In this document: piece after piece, positions 16,781-25,244 of the stretch
How positions within the stretch are numbered: the first letter of the stretch is position 1
How the letters are laid out: every line of letters starts with the position of its first letter
The notes under the pieces: generated by a model
The model's input: the letters and a program-made list of their open reading frames with translations, nothing else
Told to the model about the DNA's origin: nothing
Databases searched by the model: none
Program-made: the position numbers and the translations under genes
Origin: Streptomyces longisporoflavus
GTDB lineage: Bacteria; Actinomycetota; Actinomycetes; Streptomycetales; Streptomycetaceae
DNA length: 64,000 nt
Direction: 5' to 3'
Assembly (NCBI RefSeq): GCF_014649775.1
Contig: NZ_BMTR01000007.1
Location: 310,001-374,000, forward strand

Positions 16781-17696
16781 AGCGGATCCTCGGGTCGAGT
16801 ACGGCGTACAGGAGGTCGACGATGAGGTTGGCCACCAGGAAGACCAGGACGAGTACGGTCACGAAGCCGACGACGGTCTGGGTGCTCTGCCGCAGGATCC
16901 CCTGGTAGAGCTGGAAGCCGACGCCGTGGATGTTGAAGATCCGCTCGGTGACGATCGCGCCGCCCATCAGGGCGCCGATGTCCGTGCCGATGAAGGTGAC
17001 CACCGGGATGAGTGAGTTGCGCAGCAGGTGCCGGGTGATGACGCGGCGCCGCGGGAGCCCCTTCGCGATGGCCGTACGGACGTAGTCCGCGCGGCGGTTC
17101 TCGGCGATGGAGGTCCGGGTGAGCCGGGTGACGTAGGCCAGGGAGACCGAGGCGAGCACGAGTCCCGGGATGAGGAGTTCGTTGACCGGCGCCTCCGAGG
17201 AGACGGAGGGCTTGATCACGCCCCATTCGACGCCGAGAAGGAGCTGGAGCAGCAGGCCGGTGACGAAGGTCGGGATCGCGATGACGACGAGCGTCAGAAG
17301 CAGCACGACGGTGTCGACGGGACGCCCGCGCCGCAGTCCCGTCACCACGCCGAGCGAGATCCCGATGACGATCTCGAAGACGATCGCGACGAGCGTCAGG
17401 CGGATCGTGAGCGGGAATGCCGTCGACATCAGCTCGGTGACCTTCTGGCCGTTGAAGGCGGTACCGAAGTCGCCGGTGAAGACATTGCCCATGTACGTCG
17501 CGTACTGCTGCCAGACCGGCTTATCGAGGCCGAATTCCTTCTTCAGCTGGGTGGCCGTCGCGGGGTCGCACTTCCGGTCTCCGCAGAGGCCCGCGATGGG
17601 GTCGCCCATCACGTTCACCATCAGGAAGATCAGCAGTGTGGCGCCGAAGAAGACCGGGATCATCTGCAGCAGACGCCGGATCACATAACGTCCCAT
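16773..17696 (-). CDS. oligopeptide ABC transporter permease B-type (operon 1)
   Basis: 307 residues, OppB/DppB class, with the N-terminal signature MGRYVIRRLLQMIPVFFGAT and the EAA loop RTAIAKGLPRRRVITRHLL. The LCGDRKCDP motif in the first outer loop may form a disulphide. A long stem-loop lies between this gene and the binding-protein gene upstream (17713-17763), which probably lowers expression of the membrane genes relative to the lipoprotein. Paralogue of 25237-26166. Confidence 0.92.
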   Translation of the reverse strand: MGRYVIRRLLQMIPVFFGATLLIFLMVNVMGDPIAGLCGDRKCDPATATQLKKEFGLDKPVWQQYATYMGNVFTGDFGTAFNGQKVTELMSTAFPLTIRLTLVAIVFEIVIGISLGVVTGLRRGRPVDTVVLLLTLVVIAIPTFVTGLLLQLLLGVEWGVIKPSVSSEAPVNELLIPGLVLASVSLAYVTRLTRTSIAENRRADYVRTAIAKGLPRRRVITRHLLRNSLIPVVTFIGTDIGALMGGAIVTERIFNIHGVGFQLYQGILRQSTQTVVGFVTVLVLVFLVANLIVDLLYAVLDPRIRYA

Positions 17697-17712
17697 GAGG
17701 GCTCCGTAAGTA

Positions 17713-17763
17713 GGGGAAGCGATCGTCCGGCGCGCATTCGCTCGCGCCGGACGATCGCTCCCC
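17713..17763 (-). promoter_or_regulatory. long intra-operon hairpin between binding protein and permease
   Basis: A perfect 17-bp inverted repeat (17718-17734 with 17743-17759), extended by a GGGG/CCCC pairing across one unpaired base, 8-nt loop. It begins 5 nt past the binding-protein stop and ends 16 nt before the permease start. In many ABC operons such structures protect the binding-protein message or partly terminate transcription, giving excess lipoprotein. Operon 2 has an equivalent element of different sequence at 26193-26231. Confidence 0.8.
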
Positions 17764-17768
17764 GGGCC

Positions 17769-19400
17769 TCAGCTGACCTTGATCTCGTTGTAGACGGGGA
17801 CGCTGAACTGATTCAGCGCCACGTCGGAGACCTTGTCCGAGTAGCCGGCGCTGCCGTTCTGGTACCAGAGCGGAATGACCGCCATCTGGTCGGCGAGCAC
17901 CTTCTCGGCGTCCTGGAAGGTGGAGACGGCCTTCTTGGTGTCGGTCTCGGCGTTGGCCTTGTCGATGAGGTCGTCGAATTTCTTGTCGGACCACTTGCCG
18001 TCATTGGACGAGGCGTCCGTGTAATACAGCGGCTGGAGGAAGTTCTGGATCAGCGGGTAGTCCATCTGCCAGCCCGCACGCCAAGCGCCGTCCAGCTTCT
18101 GCTGGGAGGCCTTGCTGCGGAAATCGGCGAAGGTGCCGATCGGGCTCGCGACACAGGACTTGTCGTTCCCGAGGGCCTTGTTGATGGAGTTGCAGACCGC
18201 GTCGACCCATTCCTTGTGCGAGCCGGTGTCCGCGTTGTACGTGATCTTCAGCGTGCCGCCGGGGATGCCGCCGCCGTCCGCGACCAGCTTCTTCGCCTTG
18301 GCCGCGTCGTACTTGCAGGGGTCGCCGCAGAGCCCGGACTTGTAGCCGCCGGCCTCGCCGAGCACCGGGGACGTCCAGTCGGTGGCGGGGGTGCGGGTCT
18401 TCTGGAAGATGGTCTCGGTGATCTGCTCGCGATTGATCGCCATGGAGAGTCCTTGCCGGACCTTCTCCATTCCGTCCTTGGACCACTTGCTGTCGTAGAA
18501 CGGAAAGGCGAGCGTCTGGATGATCCCCGCGGGGGTGTTGATGTAACGATCACCCAGGTCACTCTTGGCGTTCTTGAGCTGGGACGCGGGAACGTCGTCG
18601 ACGAGGTCGAGATTGCCCGCCATGAGGTCCGTATAGGCGGTGTTGTTGTCGGTGTAGACCTTGAGATCCACACCGCCGTTCTCCGCCTTGTCGTCGCCCT
18701 TGTAGCCGTCCCACTTGCGCAGGGACATCTTGGAGCCCTTGTCGTACGAGTCCACGGTGTACGGACCGTTGCCGACGGGCTTGGCGAGCCAGGCGTCGTG
18801 GTCGTCGTAGAACGCCTTGGGCAGCGGCGCGAAGGCCGGATAGCCGAGAGTTTTGGGCCAGGTGGAGAACTTCTGCGTGAGCTTTACGGTGAAGCTGGTG
18901 TCGTCGACGACCTTCAGGCCGGAGAGCTTGTCGGCCTTGGCGTCCCCCTTCTCCGGGTGGACGTCCTCGTACCCCTCGATGTAACCGAAGAAGTAGGCGT
19001 TCTTCTGGTTGTTCTTCAGGTGCGCGCCGTAATTCCAGGCGTCGACGAAGGACTTGGCGGTGACCTTCTCGCCGTTGCTGAACTTCCAGCCGTCCTTGAT
19101 CTTCACCGTGAAGTTCTGCGAGTCCTTGGTGTCGATCTTCTCGGCGATCATGTTCTTGGCCTCGCCGGTCTTCGGGTCGTACCGCATGAGACCCCGGAAG
19201 ATCATGTCGAGCACCTTGCCGCCCTGCACCTCATTGGTGTTGGCGGGCTCCAGCGGGTTCTGCGGATCACCCCACGAGGACCCCACGATCCCGGAGCCGT
19301 CCCCGCCACCGCCACTGTCCCCGCCTCCCCCGCATGCGGTCGCCGCGAGCGCGACGGTCACCGCACATGCGGCCCACTTGGCGTGCGTGGCTCCACGCAT
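17769..19400 (-). CDS. peptide-binding lipoprotein of ABC importer (operon 1)
   Basis: 543-residue extracytoplasmic solute-binding protein, family 5 (SBP_bac_5). It has a lipoprotein signal with lipobox LAATAC (acylated Cys near residue 23) and a GGGG/GDS-rich linker. Family landmarks include TVKIKDGWKFSNGEKVTAKSF (quoted in part), MSLRKWDGYKG and AINREQITE. Should capture oligopeptides for the permease pair encoded downstream. First gene of operon 1; only a hairpin separates it from the permeases. Position near typA and mshB recalls the S. coelicolor bldK region, but gene order differs from bldK, so I do not assign the name. Confidence 0.9.
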   Translation of the reverse strand: MRGATHAKWAACAVTVALAATACGGGGDSGGGGDGSGIVGSSWGDPQNPLEPANTNEVQGGKVLDMIFRGLMRYDPKTGEAKNMIAEKIDTKDSQNFTVKIKDGWKFSNGEKVTAKSFVDAWNYGAHLKNNQKNAYFFGYIEGYEDVHPEKGDAKADKLSGLKVVDDTSFTVKLTQKFSTWPKTLGYPAFAPLPKAFYDDHDAWLAKPVGNGPYTVDSYDKGSKMSLRKWDGYKGDDKAENGGVDLKVYTDNNTAYTDLMAGNLDLVDDVPASQLKNAKSDLGDRYINTPAGIIQTLAFPFYDSKWSKDGMEKVRQGLSMAINREQITETIFQKTRTPATDWTSPVLGEAGGYKSGLCGDPCKYDAAKAKKLVADGGGIPGGTLKITYNADTGSHKEWVDAVCNSINKALGNDKSCVASPIGTFADFRSKASQQKLDGAWRAGWQMDYPLIQNFLQPLYYTDASSNDGKWSDKKFDDLIDKANAETDTKKAVSTFQDAEKVLADQMAVIPLWYQNGSAGYSDKVSDVALNQFSVPVYNEIKVS

Positions 19401-19445
19401 GGAGAGCCTCCCTTTCAGGCCTGCATCCGACGTCCTGTGTCTGAC

Positions 19446-19455
19446 TTAGGCCTAA
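19446..19455. promoter_or_regulatory. palindrome upstream of operon 1
   Basis: TTAGGCCTAA, a perfect 10-bp palindrome, 46-55 nt upstream of the lipoprotein start. On the minus strand it directly follows TATTTA, a possible -10 box. Could be an operator at the operon promoter; this is a guess from position and symmetry only. Confidence 0.3.
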
Positions 19456-19588
19456 ATACACCCCAATGCATGGTGTCGCGCATCTTTATGGGGTCTTTCC
19501 GTGGCTAGTAGGACCGGGAAACCCCCGGATGGCATCACGGGAAGGCCGACGGGCGGGGAGGCTCCCCACAGCTCGCTACTCTCGGAGC

Positions 19589-20173
19589 ATGGACTACGCG
19601 AAGATGCGCGCGATCGCCGAGGAACTCGGCGCCTACGCCGAGCGCCTTGAGGGAACCTGGAATGTCGAGATCGGCCCCTCAGGCCCGATACTCGCCATGA
19701 TGTGCCCCTCGAAGCGCCACGAGGGCACGGTCCACCGCATCTGCCGGCAGCTGAACAAGCAGCTTCTCGTCACCCACCCCGGCTACATCTGCGCGAACGG
19801 CCCGGAGATCGAGCACCCCTCGATCGGCCGCATGCGCCGCCCCGACGCCCTCGTGATCCCCGAGGCCGTGCTCGACGAGGAGGGCATCGCCGTCGATGCC
19901 ACACAGGTCCTTGCCGTCACCGAGATCGTCTCCCCGTCCAACCCGAACAACGACTACGGCGAGAAGCTGACCGAGTATCCCGCCATGGGGATCGAGCACT
20001 ACATGATCGTCGACCCACGGACCGGCACGATCGAGGTGCACTCCGAGCCGTGTGCCGGCCGGTACGGGAGCAAGGCGCCGTACATCTTCGGCGACGAGGT
20101 GCCGTTCGGCCCCTGGACAGTGGAGACCTCCGCGTTCCGGCGCTACGAGAAGCCGGTGCGCGGCGAGCGCTGA
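19589..20173 (+). CDS. Uma2 family (restriction endonuclease-like) protein
   Basis: 194 residues. Matches the Uma2/DUF820 family of PD-(D/E)XK nuclease-like proteins common in Streptomyces: HEGTVHRICRQLNKQL, then RRPDALVIPE (the acidic residue of the fold), VTEIVSPSNPNNDYGEKLTEY and GIEHYMIVDPRTG. The E-x-K-like pairing (EIVSP with EKLTEY) is consistent with an intact active site. Function in Streptomyces is unproven; nuclease activity is inferred from fold. ATG at 19589 lies directly after CGGAGC. Single gene between operon 1 and the sigma unit, transcribed away from operon 1. Confidence 0.83.
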   Translation: MDYAKMRAIAEELGAYAERLEGTWNVEIGPSGPILAMMCPSKRHEGTVHRICRQLNKQLLVTHPGYICANGPEIEHPSIGRMRRPDALVIPEAVLDEEGIAVDATQVLAVTEIVSPSNPNNDYGEKLTEYPAMGIEHYMIVDPRTGTIEVHSEPCAGRYGSKAPYIFGDEVPFGPWTVETSAFRRYEKPVRGER

Positions 20174-20216
20174 ACGACCGGGCGGGGGGCCCGCCCCTGC
20201 CCGGCGCCCCGTGGCG

Positions 20217-20735
20217 TCACACGGGGTCGGACGCCAGTCGCGCGTGCAGCTCCACGTCGTAGCGGACCCCGTCGTACGCGAGCTTCTGCCGCTGGAGTCC
20301 CTCGGGCGCGAAGCCGGCTCCTCGGGCCACCCGGCAGGACGCCGGGTTGTTGACCCGGTGGCCAAGTTCGAGGCGGAAGAGCCCCAGCTCGTCGAAGGCC
20401 CAGCGCGCCAGCGCGTCGCACCCGTACGTCGCCACGCCGCTCCCCCGCGCCGAAGGCGCCGTCCAGTACGACACCCAGCCCGTCGCGTGGACGTGGTTCA
20501 CCGCGCCCACGGCGACATTGCCCAGCGGAACGTCGTCGCCGTCGACCACCGCGAAGGAGTACGCGGTGCCGGCCCGCCACTCCTCCTCGCGGCGCACGAT
20601 CCACCGGGAGGCGCTCTCACGGGAGTCGACCGGCCGGTCGGACTGCCGGGACATCTCCGGCGCGGAGAGCGCGTCGAGCACGGCGACGGCGTCCCGTTCG
20701 CTCCACGGGCGCAGGCGCAGGACCCCGTCAGCCAC
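20217..20735 (-). CDS. GNAT acetyltransferase, RimJ/RimL-like
   Basis: 172 residues with the RimL-type layout: LRLRPWSERDAVAVLDAL at the N-terminus, WIVRREEEW, then VSYWTAPSARGSGVATYGCDA (quoted in part) for acetyl-CoA binding and RVNNPASCRVARGAGF near the end. Acetylates an unknown protein N-terminus or small molecule. The start overlaps the preceding membrane-protein gene by 8 nt, so it is the third gene of the sigma-factor operon. Confidence 0.83.
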   Translation of the reverse strand: MADGVLRLRPWSERDAVAVLDALSAPEMSRQSDRPVDSRESASRWIVRREEEWRAGTAYSFAVVDGDDVPLGNVAVGAVNHVHATGWVSYWTAPSARGSGVATYGCDALARWAFDELGLFRLELGHRVNNPASCRVARGAGFAPEGLQRQKLAYDGVRYDVELHARLASDPV

Positions 20736-21387
20736 GTCCCTCCACCTCCGTCTCCACCACCGACACCCAGCCCCGCCACCGCTCCACGCTCACGCGCAGC
20801 CGCGAGGAGGATTCGGTGGTGCCGGACCAGTAGGGGGCGGCCCCTTCCGTATGCTCCCGCAGTCCGCACTCCGTCAGGGCGTCGTGCAGGAGCGCCACCT
20901 CGTCCGCCGCGACGGACGCACTGTCGTACTCGGTGACACGCTGCCTGGCCGTCGCGCCCGCGCCCCTGTCGCTGTAGTACTCCGTGCCGTACTGGACCTG
21001 GTCCGGCGCCTTCCGCCCGGCGTACGAGTACGAGCCCGGACAGCTGTTGTCGCCGCCCACCCCCGGCAGTGGGATGTCCGCCGTGTTCTCCTCCTCGTCC
21101 CCCCTCCAGTGCCACTTCGCGGCCTGCGGCATCTGCTCCGGCGTCAGCAGGCGCACCACGCCGCCCACCATGAAGGGGTTCTCGGTCGGCGTGACCGCGG
21201 GGCGGACCTCCCTGCCGCCCTCGCCCCCCGGCAGCACCGCCCACACCGCCCCCGCCGCCAGCGTCGTGACCGCCGCGGCCACAGCCACCCTCCTGCGCAT
21301 CGTCCGCCTCCCGCCCCGCGCCCGCAGCTCAGCCCCGCCCGGCATCCGTACCGCGACATCGTCCAGCAGTTCCTCGACCTCAGCCAT
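20728..21387 (-). CDS. membrane-anchored protein, probable anti-sigma factor
   Basis: 219 residues. A short N-terminal cytoplasmic segment (MAEVEELLDDVAVRMPGG) is followed by RR-rich DNA-like basic residues and one membrane helix (VAVAAAVTTLAAGAVWAVL), then an extracytoplasmic domain of about 160 residues with two cysteines (NSCPGSY, TECGLRE). The start overlaps the ECF sigma gene by 8 nt. This topology and position fit a sigma/anti-sigma pair in which the small cytoplasmic part holds the sigma factor, but no ZAS metal motif is visible, so the role is inferred. Confidence 0.6.
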   Translation of the reverse strand: MAEVEELLDDVAVRMPGGAELRARGGRRTMRRRVAVAAAVTTLAAGAVWAVLPGGEGGREVRPAVTPTENPFMVGGVVRLLTPEQMPQAAKWHWRGDEEENTADIPLPGVGGDNSCPGSYSYAGRKAPDQVQYGTEYYSDRGAGATARQRVTEYDSASVAADEVALLHDALTECGLREHTEGAAPYWSGTTESSSRLRVSVERWRGWVSVVETEVEGRG

Positions 21388-21925
21388 GACGGGCCGCCCC
21401 TTCCGCGGTGAAAGCAGTCGTGTCGGTCAGGCGCTCCCCCAGCGCCTTGCGGGCCCGGCTCAGCCGGGTGCGGACCGCCCCGTTGGAGGCACCCGTCTCC
21501 CGGGCCACCTGTTCCACGGGCAGGTCGAGCAGATGATGCAGGACCACCACCTGCCGCTGCTGCGGCGCCAGTTCCCGCAGCGCCTCCACCAGCGCCACCC
21601 GGTCGGCGGAGAGCTCCGGCACGTCCGCCGCGACGCCGTGCCGCAGTTGCGCCCGCAGCCGGTTCCGTGTCCTGCGCCACGTACTGATCGCGAGCCGGGA
21701 CGCCACCGTCCTGACCCACGGCAGCGGGTCCCCCTCCCGCGTCAGCCGCTCCCAGCGCTGCCACGCCCGCACATACGCCTCCTGCACCGCGTCCTCCGCC
21801 TCCGCCAGATCACCGGTCATCGCATAGACCGTGGCGACCAGCCTCTTGGCGGTGGCGGCGTAGAACGCGTCGAACTCCGCGGCGCGACCCGCCTCTGCCG
21901 AAGCGTCTTTCGGCCGTCTCGTCAT
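21380..21925 (-). CDS. ECF RNA polymerase sigma factor (SigE-like family)
   Basis: 181 residues. Region 2 is seen in FDAFYAATAKRLVATVYAMT and AEDAVQEAYVRAWQRW, the core -10 recognition segment; region 4 in LRELAPQQRQVVVLHHLLDL and VARETGASNGAVRTRLSRAR, the -35 binding helix-turn-helix. The ATG at 21925 has GGGGGA upstream; the open frame further up is shadow sequence. First gene of an operon with a putative membrane anti-sigma protein and a GNAT enzyme. It lies between the two peptide transporter operons; whether it controls them is unknown. Confidence 0.9.
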   Translation of the reverse strand: MTRRPKDASAEAGRAAEFDAFYAATAKRLVATVYAMTGDLAEAEDAVQEAYVRAWQRWERLTREGDPLPWVRTVASRLAISTWRRTRNRLRAQLRHGVAADVPELSADRVALVEALRELAPQQRQVVVLHHLLDLPVEQVARETGASNGAVRTRLSRARKALGERLTDTTAFTAEGAARHG

Positions 21926-21998
21926 CGTCCCCCGTCCGTCCCTAGGTTCCGCTTCTGACTTGAACACGCTCGGCGGCCCCCGGACGTTACGCACGAAA

Positions 21999-22038
21999 AT
22001 GGGGGCGCCCGGAACCGATTGGTTCCGGGCGCCCCCAT
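21999..22038 (-). terminator. intrinsic terminator of peptide operon 2
   Basis: Perfect 18-bp stem (21999-22016 with 22021-22038), 4-nt loop, followed on the minus strand by TTTT. It begins 27 nt after the last ATPase stop. One of the few canonical U-tract terminators in the window. Confidence 0.88.
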
Positions 22039-22064
22039 GACGTACGGCCGAGCCGGGGCAGGGA

Positions 22065-23216
22065 CTACGCCGCGTGCACGACGTTCTTCTCCTCCGCGAA
22101 GTGACACGCCGACTCATGCGCCGCCGGAGTGTCCTGGCCCGCGAAACGCTGCGGGATCGCGAGCAGCGGGGTCTCCTCCGCGCACTTCGCCTCCGCCTTC
22201 CAGCAGCGGGTGCGGAAGCGGCAGCCGGAGGGCGGGTTCGCCGGGGACGGGACGTCACCGGTGAGGATGATCCGCTCACGGCCCTCACGGGCCTCCGGGT
22301 CCGGCACCGGGACAGCGGACAGGAGCGCCTGCGTGTACGGGTGCGTCGGGTGCTCGTAGATCTGCTCGTCCGAGCCGATCTCCGCCATCTTGCCGAGGTA
22401 CATCACGCCGACGCGGTCCGAGATGTGCCGGACGATCGACAGGTCGTGCGCGATGAAGAGGTAGGACAGGTTGAACTCGTCCTGCAGCTTCTCCATCAGG
22501 TTGATGACCTGCGCCTGCACCGACACATCGAGCGCCGAGACCGGCTCGTCGCAGATGATGATCTCGGGGTTGAGGGCCAGACCGCGCGCGATGCCGATGC
22601 GCTGGCGCTGACCGCCCGAGAACTGGTGCGGGTAGCGGTTGATGTACTCCGGGTTCAGGCCCACCACGTCCAGGAGGTCCTGGACCTTCTGGCGGCGCGA
22701 GCCCTTGGGAGCCACCTCGGGGTGGATCTCGAAGGGCTCCCCGATGATGTCGCCGACCGTCATACGCGGGTTGAGCGACGTGTACGGGTCCTGGAACACC
22801 ATCTGGATGTTGCGGCGGACCGCCTTCAGGGCGCGCCCCGAAAGCTTGGTGATGTCCTGGCCCTTGTAGAAGACCTCGCCGGCCGTGGCGCGCTCCAGGG
22901 TCATCAGGAGCTTGGCGACCGTGGACTTGCCACAGCCGGACTCGCCCACGATGCCCAGGGTCTCGCCCTGGTAGAGGTCGAAGGAGATGCCGTCGACCGC
23001 CTTGACCGCGCCGATCTGCTTCTTGATCAGGATGCCCTGGGTCAGCGGGAAGTGCTTCACCAGATTGCGGACCTGGAGGATCGGCTCGCCGCGCTCCACC
23101 GGCGCCTCGATGGCCGCGACGGCCTCCTCGGCGGTGGCCGCGTCGACCGTTTCCACCTCGGAGACGTTCGGCATAGCGTCCTTCGGCTCGTCCGTCTTCT
23201 TGAGCGGCTCAGCCAT
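22065..23216 (-). CDS. oligopeptide ABC transporter ATPase F-type (operon 2)
   Basis: 383 residues, OppF/DppF class. Intact Walker A (GESGCGKST), signature (FSGGQRQRIGIAR), Walker B (IIICDEPVSALD) and H-loop (IAHDLS); C-terminal Cys motifs CRFRTRC and KCAEE. Its N-terminus carries an extra acidic stretch (VETVDAATAEEAVAAIEA) not found in the operon 1 copy. ATG at 23216 follows AAGGAGA and overlaps the D-type ATPase gene by 8 nt. Closely similar to 13615-14754 through the nucleotide-binding domain. Confidence 0.92.
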   Translation of the reverse strand: MAEPLKKTDEPKDAMPNVSEVETVDAATAEEAVAAIEAPVERGEPILQVRNLVKHFPLTQGILIKKQIGAVKAVDGISFDLYQGETLGIVGESGCGKSTVAKLLMTLERATAGEVFYKGQDITKLSGRALKAVRRNIQMVFQDPYTSLNPRMTVGDIIGEPFEIHPEVAPKGSRRQKVQDLLDVVGLNPEYINRYPHQFSGGQRQRIGIARGLALNPEIIICDEPVSALDVSVQAQVINLMEKLQDEFNLSYLFIAHDLSIVRHISDRVGVMYLGKMAEIGSDEQIYEHPTHPYTQALLSAVPVPDPEAREGRERIILTGDVPSPANPPSGCRFRTRCWKAEAKCAEETPLLAIPQRFAGQDTPAAHESACHFAEEKNVVHAA

Positions 23217-24270
23217 GGATCGTCTCCTTCCAGAAGTGGCACGCGCTGCCGCGGCCCGGCAGCTCCGCACCGTCCCGCTCCGTCACCGGCACCAGGGCCG
23301 GGACGTCCGTACGGCAGATGTCCTGCGCCTTGGGGCAGCGCGGGTTGAAGGCACAGCCGGACGGGATGTGCAGCAGGTTGGGCGGCAGTCCCTTGATCGC
23401 GTAGAGCTCCTGGCCCTTCTGGTCGAGCCGGGGAATCGACTCGAGCAGACCGCGCGTGTACGGGTGCGCGGGGCGCTTGTAGAGCTCGTGGACCGGGGCC
23501 GTCTCGACGATCCGGCCCGCGTACATCACGGCGATCTTGTCCGCGACGTCGGCGACCACGCCGAGGTCGTGGGTGATCAGGATCAGGCCCATGTTGTACT
23601 CGCGCTGCAGATCGGCGAGCAGGTCCATGACCTGCGCCTGGACCGTCACGTCGAGAGCCGTGGTGGGCTCGTCGGCGATGATCAGGTCCGGCTCCAGGGC
23701 GAGCGCCATCGCGATCATGATGCGCTGGCGCATACCGCCGGAGAACTGGTGCGGGTAGTCGTTCACCCGCTCCTTGGCGGCCGGGATCTTCACCCGCTCC
23801 ATCAGCTCGACGGCCTTGGCCTTGGCCTGCTTGCGGCTGAGCCCGTCGTGCACCCGGAACATCTCGCCGAGCTGATAGCCGACCGAGAGCACGGGGTTGA
23901 GCGACGAGAGCGCGTCCTGGAAGATCATGGCGATCTTGCGACCGCGGATCTTCCTGCGCTCCTCGTTGGACATCTTCAGCATGTCCTGGCCGCGGAAGAG
24001 GATCTCGCCCTGCGGGATCTTGCCGGGCGGCATGTCGAGGATGCCCATGATCGCCTGGGCGGTCACGGACTTGCCGGAGCCCGACTCACCGAGGACGGCG
24101 AGCGTCTCGCCCGCGTCCACGCTGTAGTTGACGCCGTTGACTGCCTTGACCACACCTTCGCGGGTGTGGAACTCGACGTGCAGGTCCTTGACGTCCAGGA
24201 GCCTGCCGCTCCTTTCCTCGCCCGAGCGGGGGGCGGGAACCGAGTCTGCCTTGATGTCGATGCTGGTCAT
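23209..24270 (-). CDS. oligopeptide ABC transporter ATPase D-type (operon 2)
   Basis: 353 residues, OppD/DppD class, with GESGSGKSV, the Q-loop AMIFQDALSSLNPV, FSGGMRQRIMIAMAL and LIIADEPTTALD. C-terminal cysteines in CAFNPRCPKAQDIC. It separates from the C-type permease by 11 nt. Near-identical motifs to the operon 1 enzyme suggest the ATPases could be exchanged between the two transporters. Confidence 0.92.
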   Translation of the reverse strand: MTSIDIKADSVPAPRSGEERSGRLLDVKDLHVEFHTREGVVKAVNGVNYSVDAGETLAVLGESGSGKSVTAQAIMGILDMPPGKIPQGEILFRGQDMLKMSNEERRKIRGRKIAMIFQDALSSLNPVLSVGYQLGEMFRVHDGLSRKQAKAKAVELMERVKIPAAKERVNDYPHQFSGGMRQRIMIAMALALEPDLIIADEPTTALDVTVQAQVMDLLADLQREYNMGLILITHDLGVVADVADKIAVMYAGRIVETAPVHELYKRPAHPYTRGLLESIPRLDQKGQELYAIKGLPPNLLHIPSGCAFNPRCPKAQDICRTDVPALVPVTERDGAELPGRGSACHFWKETIHG

Positions 24271-24281
24271 TTACGCCTCCC

Positions 24282-25244
24282 TCAGCGCAGCTTCGGGTCG
24301 AGGGCTTCGCGTACGGCGTCACCCATCATGATGAACGCCAGCACCGTGATACTCAGCATTCCTGCCGGGAAGAACAGCGTGTGCGGGTTGTTCCGGATGT
24401 CCTGCGTCGCGTCGGAGATGTCGCCGCCCCAGGAGATGGCGCCGTCACCGAGACCGAGGCCCAGGTACGACAGCGTCGACTCGGCGACGATGTACGTGCC
24501 GAGCGAGATGGTCGCCACGACGATCACCGGAGCAAGCGCGTTCGGCAGGATGTGGCGGAACAGGATCCGCTTCGTCCCGGCACCGAGCGCGCGCGCCGCC
24601 ACCACGTAGTCGGCGTGCTTGGTGGTGATCACCGCGCCGCGCATCACGCGGGCGATCTGCGTCCAGCCCAGGAAGGCGAGCGCGCCCATCACGACCCAGA
24701 CGGTGCGGTCGGTGAAGGCGTTCAGGACGACCATGGCGCCGAGCAGGAACGGGATGCCGAAGAACACATCGGTGAGCCGGGAGATGAGGCTGTCCCAGAA
24801 CCCGCCGAAGTAGCCCGCGAGCATGCCGCACAGTCCGCCGAAGAGGGTGACCAGGATGGTCACGCCGACGCCGACGAGGATCGAGTTGCGCGCGCCGTGC
24901 ACGACCCGGGAGTAGATGCTGCGCCCGACCCTGTCGTACCCGAACCAGTCCGCCTGGAAGAAGTGGGTGAGCTCGGGCTTGCCCAGGAAGTGGTTGACCT
25001 GGTCGCCGCTGTCCGGGTTCGCGTCGGTGAACAGGCCGGGGAAGGCCGCCACCACGAGCAGGACCACGATCAGGAACGCGGATATGACGAAGAGCGGGTT
25101 GCTCCGCAGCTCCCGCCACGCGTCGTTCCACAGGCTGCGCGGCTTGCCCGGTGCGGGCCCGGAGGCGATCGCGTCGACCGGTGCGTCCGGCGTCACGGAC
25201 TGCTCGTCCGTGGCCGTGGCCGTGGTCTTGGTGAGGTCAGGCAT
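24282..25244 (-). CDS. oligopeptide ABC transporter permease C-type (operon 2)
   Basis: 320 residues, OppC/DppC class: the N-terminal segment SLWNDAWRELRSNPLFVIS, six membrane helices and the EAA loop ARALGAGTKRILFRHILPN. The first outer loop (HFLGKPELTHFFQADWFGYD) is longer than, and different from, the Cys-containing loop of operon 1, as expected if the two systems take different peptides. Overlaps the B-type gene by 8 nt. Confidence 0.92.
   Translation of the reverse strand: MPDLTKTTATATDEQSVTPDAPVDAIASGPAPGKPRSLWNDAWRELRSNPLFVISAFLIVVLLVVAAFPGLFTDANPDSGDQVNHFLGKPELTHFFQADWFGYDRVGRSIYSRVVHGARNSILVGVGVTILVTLFGGLCGMLAGYFGGFWDSLISRLTDVFFGIPFLLGAMVVLNAFTDRTVWVVMGALAFLGWTQIARVMRGAVITTKHADYVVAARALGAGTKRILFRHILPNALAPVIVVATISLGTYIVAESTLSYLGLGLGDGAISWGGDISDATQDIRNNPHTLFFPAGMLSITVLAFIMMGDAVREALDPKLR

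Noticed and set aside
17028..19508. Plus-strand frame of about 826 codons opposite operon 1
   Set aside because: Shadow of the permease and lipoprotein genes; no ribosome site and no recognisable fold.
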